In this document: positions 5,112 through 7,744 of the stretch, one piece after another
Layout: the number at the start of each line of letters is the position of its first letter
Position numbering within the stretch: position 1 is the stretch's first letter
Assembly (NCBI GenBank): GCA_964546355.1
Contig: CAZJJM010000028.1
Location: 1 to 7,744 of the forward strand
DNA: 7,744 nucleotides
Source: JADLDV01 sp964546355
GTDB taxonomy: Bacteria > Patescibacteriota > Minisyncoccia > Phycocordibacterales > UBA9973
Direction: 5' to 3'
Program-made: the position numbers and the translations under genes
The notes under the pieces: generated by a model
What the model saw: only the letters and a program-made list of their open reading frames with translations
Databases searched by the model: none
Told to the model about the DNA's origin: nothing

Positions 5112-6116
5112 ATGGAACATACAGACACAAAAATAGACTTTCTTGCAATCGGTGACGTGGTGACTGATGCATTTATCCGTATAAAAGATGCTTCAGTACA
5201 CTGTGATATCAACAATGCGAATTGTACCCTTTCTATGCGCTTCGGAGACAAAATACCATTTGAGTCAGCAACAGTAGTAAAAGGTGTCGGCAATAGTGCC
5301 AATGCAGCAGTGAGCGCTGCACGCCTCGGACTCAACGCTTCACTTGTAGCAACTATTGGAAATGATCAAAATGGCAGAGAGTGTGTTGAAGCTTTGCAAT
5401 CACAACACGTGGATACAAAATATATAACGACAGACCCTGTCTCTCCGACCAATTATCACTATGTACTCTGGTATGAATCAGAACGTACTATTCTTGTACA
5501 ACACGCACCTTTTACATACAAACTCCCTCTAGATCTTCCTGTACCACAATACGTATACCTCTCTTCTCTCGCAGAAACCTCAAAAGAATTTCATCATGAT
5601 ATTGCACGATACATTACAGCTCATCCAGAAGCAAAACTTGCGTTTCAACCAGGCACATTCCAGATGAAACTCGGGACAAAAGAACTCGAAGATATCTATG
5701 CTCATACATATATTTTCTTTTGTAACGTCGAAGAAGCACAAAGAATTTTAGCAACAACAGAAAGTGACATAAAATCGCTCTTAAACGGAATTGCACAACT
5801 CGGACCAAAGATTGTTGTTATTACTGATGGACCAAAAGGTCTTTACGCATCTGATGGCACACAAACTATGTTCCTTCCGATGTATCCAGATATAGCACCT
5901 CCAGTAGAACGTACTGGAGCTGGTGATGCATGCGCTTCAAGTATCACGGTTGCCCTTGCAAAAGGACTCCCGCTCGAAGAAGCACTTCTCTGGGGACCAA
6001 TCAATTCTATGTCTGTCGTACAACATGTAGGAGCACAAGAAGGATTACTTACTGAAGAACAAATCAAAGAATACCTAGTAAAAGCACCTGAACATTACAA
6101 AATAACTATATTGTAA
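5112..6116 (+). CDS. PfkB-family carbohydrate/nucleoside kinase
   Basis: Ribokinase-fold kinase, 334 aa, predicted to transfer the ATP gamma-phosphate to a sugar or nucleoside hydroxyl in the cytoplasm. Seen: FLAIGDVVTD (10-19), the opening strand with substrate-binding Asp; KGVGNSANAAVSAARLG (57-73), the family's glycine-rich block near the substrate; CNVEEAQ (204-210), the NxxE magnesium/phosphate motif; VITDGPKGLY (236-245); and ERTGAGDACASS (266-277), the C-terminal PfkB signature with catalytic Asp272 and anion-hole GAG. The usual DT at the start of that signature is ER here. The insert at residues 26-50 is longer than in plain ribokinase and probably forms the lid. The substrate cannot be read from sequence: ribose, adenosine/cytidine or fructose-type are all possible. 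An upstream TTG at 5034 is rejected because TATAAT at 5100-5105 fits a leaderless start at 5112. Confidence 0.93.
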   Translation: MEHTDTKIDFLAIGDVVTDAFIRIKDASVHCDINNANCTLSMRFGDKIPFESATVVKGVGNSANAAVSAARLGLNASLVATIGNDQNGRECVEALQSQHVDTKYITTDPVSPTNYHYVLWYESERTILVQHAPFTYKLPLDLPVPQYVYLSSLAETSKEFHHDIARYITAHPEAKLAFQPGTFQMKLGTKELEDIYAHTYIFFCNVEEAQRILATTESDIKSLLNGIAQLGPKIVVITDGPKGLYASDGTQTMFLPMYPDIAPPVERTGAGDACASSITVALAKGLPLEEALLWGPINSMSVVQHVGAQEGLLTEEQIKEYLVKAPEHYKITIL

Positions 6117-6121
6117 AATCT

Positions 6122-6685
6122 ATGTCAGAAAAATTTGAACAGAAAAAAACAACAATCACAGAAGAAGCACTTAAACAAAATGTTTCAAAAAATCAACCAT
6201 TTGAGCACAAAAAAAGTGTGATTGATAGTTCACAAAAAGAATTTAAAGAAACTTCACACAAACATGAACTGTTTGAAGGAAGCCCTTATGCTGATAAGAA
6301 GGAATACCAACAGGATCTTATAGATGAAACATTAAACATGGCAAAAGATACGATTGCAAAACTTTTATACAAACAAGAAATGGCAGGTGCTTCAATTGAA
6401 AAAAATCCTGCTCGTTTTGACCAAATCCAGCGTATTGTGGAAAGAAAAAATGACCTTGAACAAAGATTGCGAGATCTTGAAATGAGCGGACAGATTAATA
6501 CACCGCAATATAATGCTATAGAAAATCAATACGAAGATGCATTAAGAAGATTCAATAATCTAGAATCAATCGCGAACACACCAGATGGTAATCTCATTGA
6601 TGCAAATGAAGAAGTGATAAGAATTGAAAAACAAATACTTGAAAAAGAAGAGATTATCGAACCGAAATACCCTGAACTTAACTAA
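6122..6685 (+). CDS. Charged coiled-coil protein, unknown function
   Basis: I do not recognise this soluble 187-aa protein, which has no signal peptide or membrane segment. The first 60 residues are Lys/Glu/Gln-rich and probably disordered. Residues 61-90 look helical (YQQDLIDETLNMAKDTIAKL). Residues 98-150 give heptad-like coiled coil (FDQIQRIVERKNDLEQRLRD), and the C-terminus (160-180) is another acidic helix. The ATG is 5 nt past the kinase stop, so the two are likely cotranscribed. TATATT at 6107-6112 could also give a near-leaderless internal transcript starting about 6119. The stop codon lies in the first arm of the terminator palindrome. A structural or scaffold role is conceivable, but nothing shows it. 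Confidence 0.8.
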   Translation: MSEKFEQKKTTITEEALKQNVSKNQPFEHKKSVIDSSQKEFKETSHKHELFEGSPYADKKEYQQDLIDETLNMAKDTIAKLLYKQEMAGASIEKNPARFDQIQRIVERKNDLEQRLRDLEMSGQINTPQYNAIENQYEDALRRFNNLESIANTPDGNLIDANEEVIRIEKQILEKEEIIEPKYPELN

Positions 6686-6722
6686 TAATAAAACCACTAC
6701 AATTGTAGTGGTTTTATTATTA
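6683..6722. terminator. Shared bidirectional terminator: perfect 40-nt palindrome spanning both stop codons
   Basis: A perfect self-complementary sequence with 20-nt arms is centred between 6702 and 6703. The core is CCACTAC-AATT-GTAGTGG and the outer arms are TAATAATAAAA/TTTTATTATTA. Its first three bases are the TAA of the + strand gene and its last three are the TAA of the minus-strand transketolase gene. Each strand ends in a TTTTATTATT tail, so it should terminate both converging transcripts. Confidence 0.92.
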
Positions 6723-7712
6723 TCTCTGTAGAACTTTTTTAACTGCCTGTATGATATCTTCTCTGTCCATTCTGTATTCACGGATAAGTTGCGCTGGAGT
6801 TCCTGATTGACCAAATCTATCATGTACACCGATAAATTCAATTGGTACAGGAAATACTTGTGCGAGATATTCTGCCACCGCACTCCCCATACCACCAGCA
6901 ATTTGATGCTCTTCAACTGTAACAATTCTTTTTGTTTCTTTCGCAAGAACAAGAATTGATTCAGTGTCGAGAGGTTTGATTGTTGAAAGATTGAGCACTT
7001 TTACTCGCACACCAGTTTTTTCAAGATCACGAGCTGCGAGAAGTGCTTTGTGTACCAATGCACCGGTTGCAATAATTCCCACATGAGCCAGACCATGATC
7101 TGGATTATACATGAGTGTTGCCTTCCCTATTTCAAAGGGTGTTTCTTCGGTAGTCATGACAGGTGTCTTCTCACGACCAAGACGGATATATGAAGGAGTA
7201 GTTGTTTTTGCGAGAGCAATTGTAGCTTTCTTTGCTTCGATACTATCACAAGGAGAGATGACAACCATGTTTGGTAATACACGCATAAGTGCCATATCTT
7301 CTATTGCTTGGTGTGTTCCACCATCAGGACCCACAGAAATACCTGCATGACTTCCGGCAATTTTCACTGGTACATCGTTATAACAAATAGTGGTACGAAT
7401 CTGTTCCCAATTACGTCCAGGAGAAAACATTGCGTAACTTGAAATAAATGGGATCTTCCCCATTGCTGCCATACCTGAAGCTACGGATGCAAGATTTTGT
7501 TCTGCGACACCGATTTCGATAAATCGTTCTGGAAATGCATCCTTAAAAAGATTCATCTTGGTTGATTCCGTTAGATCTGCACAGAGCGCCACAATTCGTT
7601 CGTCTGCTTTTCCTGCAATAACAAGACCCTCACCAAATCCTTGGCGAATAGGAACTTGTTCAACATCATCCATGAATACTTTTGTATTAAGTTTTAATTT
7701 TGGATTAAGCAT
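6720..7712 (-). CDS. Transketolase, C-terminal subunit (split transketolase)
   Basis: 330 aa, matching the C-terminal half of transketolase: pyrimidine-binding domain (about 15-185) plus C-terminal domain (about 205-330). Transketolase moves two-carbon ketol units between sugar phosphates with thiamine diphosphate in the non-oxidative pentose phosphate pathway. Seen: CADLTEST (44-51); EIGVAEQNLASVASGMA (66-82) with Glu71 as the cofactor-activating glutamate; SSYAMF (91-96); SHAGISVGPDGGTHQAIED (121-139) with conserved His134; TVEEHQIAGGMGSAVAE (265-281); and DRFGQSGTP (298-306). The diphosphate-binding N-terminal half is absent and should be encoded just upstream, beyond 7744. The related DXS/pyruvate dehydrogenase beta fold is the alternative, but SHAGISVGPDGGTHQ favours transketolase. 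The ATG at 7712 is chosen; ATG 7673 (Met14) is possible. It converges on the kinase unit and shares its terminator. Confidence 0.93.
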   Translation of the reverse strand: MLNPKLKLNTKVFMDDVEQVPIRQGFGEGLVIAGKADERIVALCADLTESTKMNLFKDAFPERFIEIGVAEQNLASVASGMAAMGKIPFISSYAMFSPGRNWEQIRTTICYNDVPVKIAGSHAGISVGPDGGTHQAIEDMALMRVLPNMVVISPCDSIEAKKATIALAKTTTPSYIRLGREKTPVMTTEETPFEIGKATLMYNPDHGLAHVGIIATGALVHKALLAARDLEKTGVRVKVLNLSTIKPLDTESILVLAKETKRIVTVEEHQIAGGMGSAVAEYLAQVFPVPIEFIGVHDRFGQSGTPAQLIREYRMDREDIIQAVKKVLQR

Positions 7713-7744
7713 GATTTCTTCGATGTTCTTTTTTAATTTTCAAA

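Noticed and set aside
20..7712. Alternative genetic code with TGA as Gly or Trp
   Set aside because: All core genes read full length under the standard code with no in-frame TGA. All use TAA as stop, so nothing calls for recoding.

Overview
This window looks like chromosomal DNA from a small-genome, AT-rich bacterium, most likely a Candidate Phyla Radiation / Patescibacteria (Parcubacteria-like) lineage. That placement is inferred from style, not from a marker search. The genes are compact, with start codons that lack Shine-Dalgarno sequences. The tRNA has no encoded CCA, transketolase appears to be split into subunits, and short lineage-specific coiled-coil proteins sit beside core genes. 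All nine well-supported genes end in TAA. Gly and Trp codons read normally, so there is no sign of TGA recoding.

Layout. (1) 20-2110, + strand: a translation unit made of rpsB (ribosomal protein S2), tsf (EF-Ts), a small membrane-anchored coiled-coil protein, and tRNA-Thr(UGU). A very strong hairpin with a GAAA tetraloop ends it. (2) 2111-2422: a gene-free field of tRNA-derived and other repeats. It holds a perfect inverted copy of the last 21 nt around the tRNA 3' end, a degenerate direct copy of the same end, and two copies of a roughly 50-bp repeat. A terminator closes it, and its stem repeats the same tRNA T-arm nonamer. (3) 2423-3112, - strand: a heme-oxygenase-fold (TenA/CADD/HDO-like) putative metalloenzyme with a good promoter. 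(4) 3113-3695: no convincing protein gene, but an orphan transcription unit with a near-consensus promoter, a hairpin, a G-starved 130-nt stretch and an intrinsic terminator. This is a candidate small RNA of about 250 nt. (5) 3696-5045, - strand: a two-gene unit of a DUF3298-type anchored extracytoplasmic protein and a CPBP intramembrane-protease-like protein. (6) 5112-6685, + strand: a PfkB-family sugar/nucleoside kinase followed 5 nt later by a small charged coiled-coil protein. (7) 6720-7712, - strand: the C-terminal subunit of a split transketolase. It converges on (6), and a perfect 40-nt palindrome whose two ends are the two stop codons separates them.

How it works together. Unit 1 is core translation. 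PfkB and transketolase suggest the reduced sugar/nucleotide-salvage metabolism typical of such organisms. The DUF3298/CPBP pair is envelope-associated. The most unusual material lies in the intergenic regions: the tRNA-derived repeat field, the orphan RNA unit, the shared stop-codon palindrome, and -10-like hexamers placed 6-9 nt before several start codons, as expected for leaderless or nearly leaderless mRNAs.
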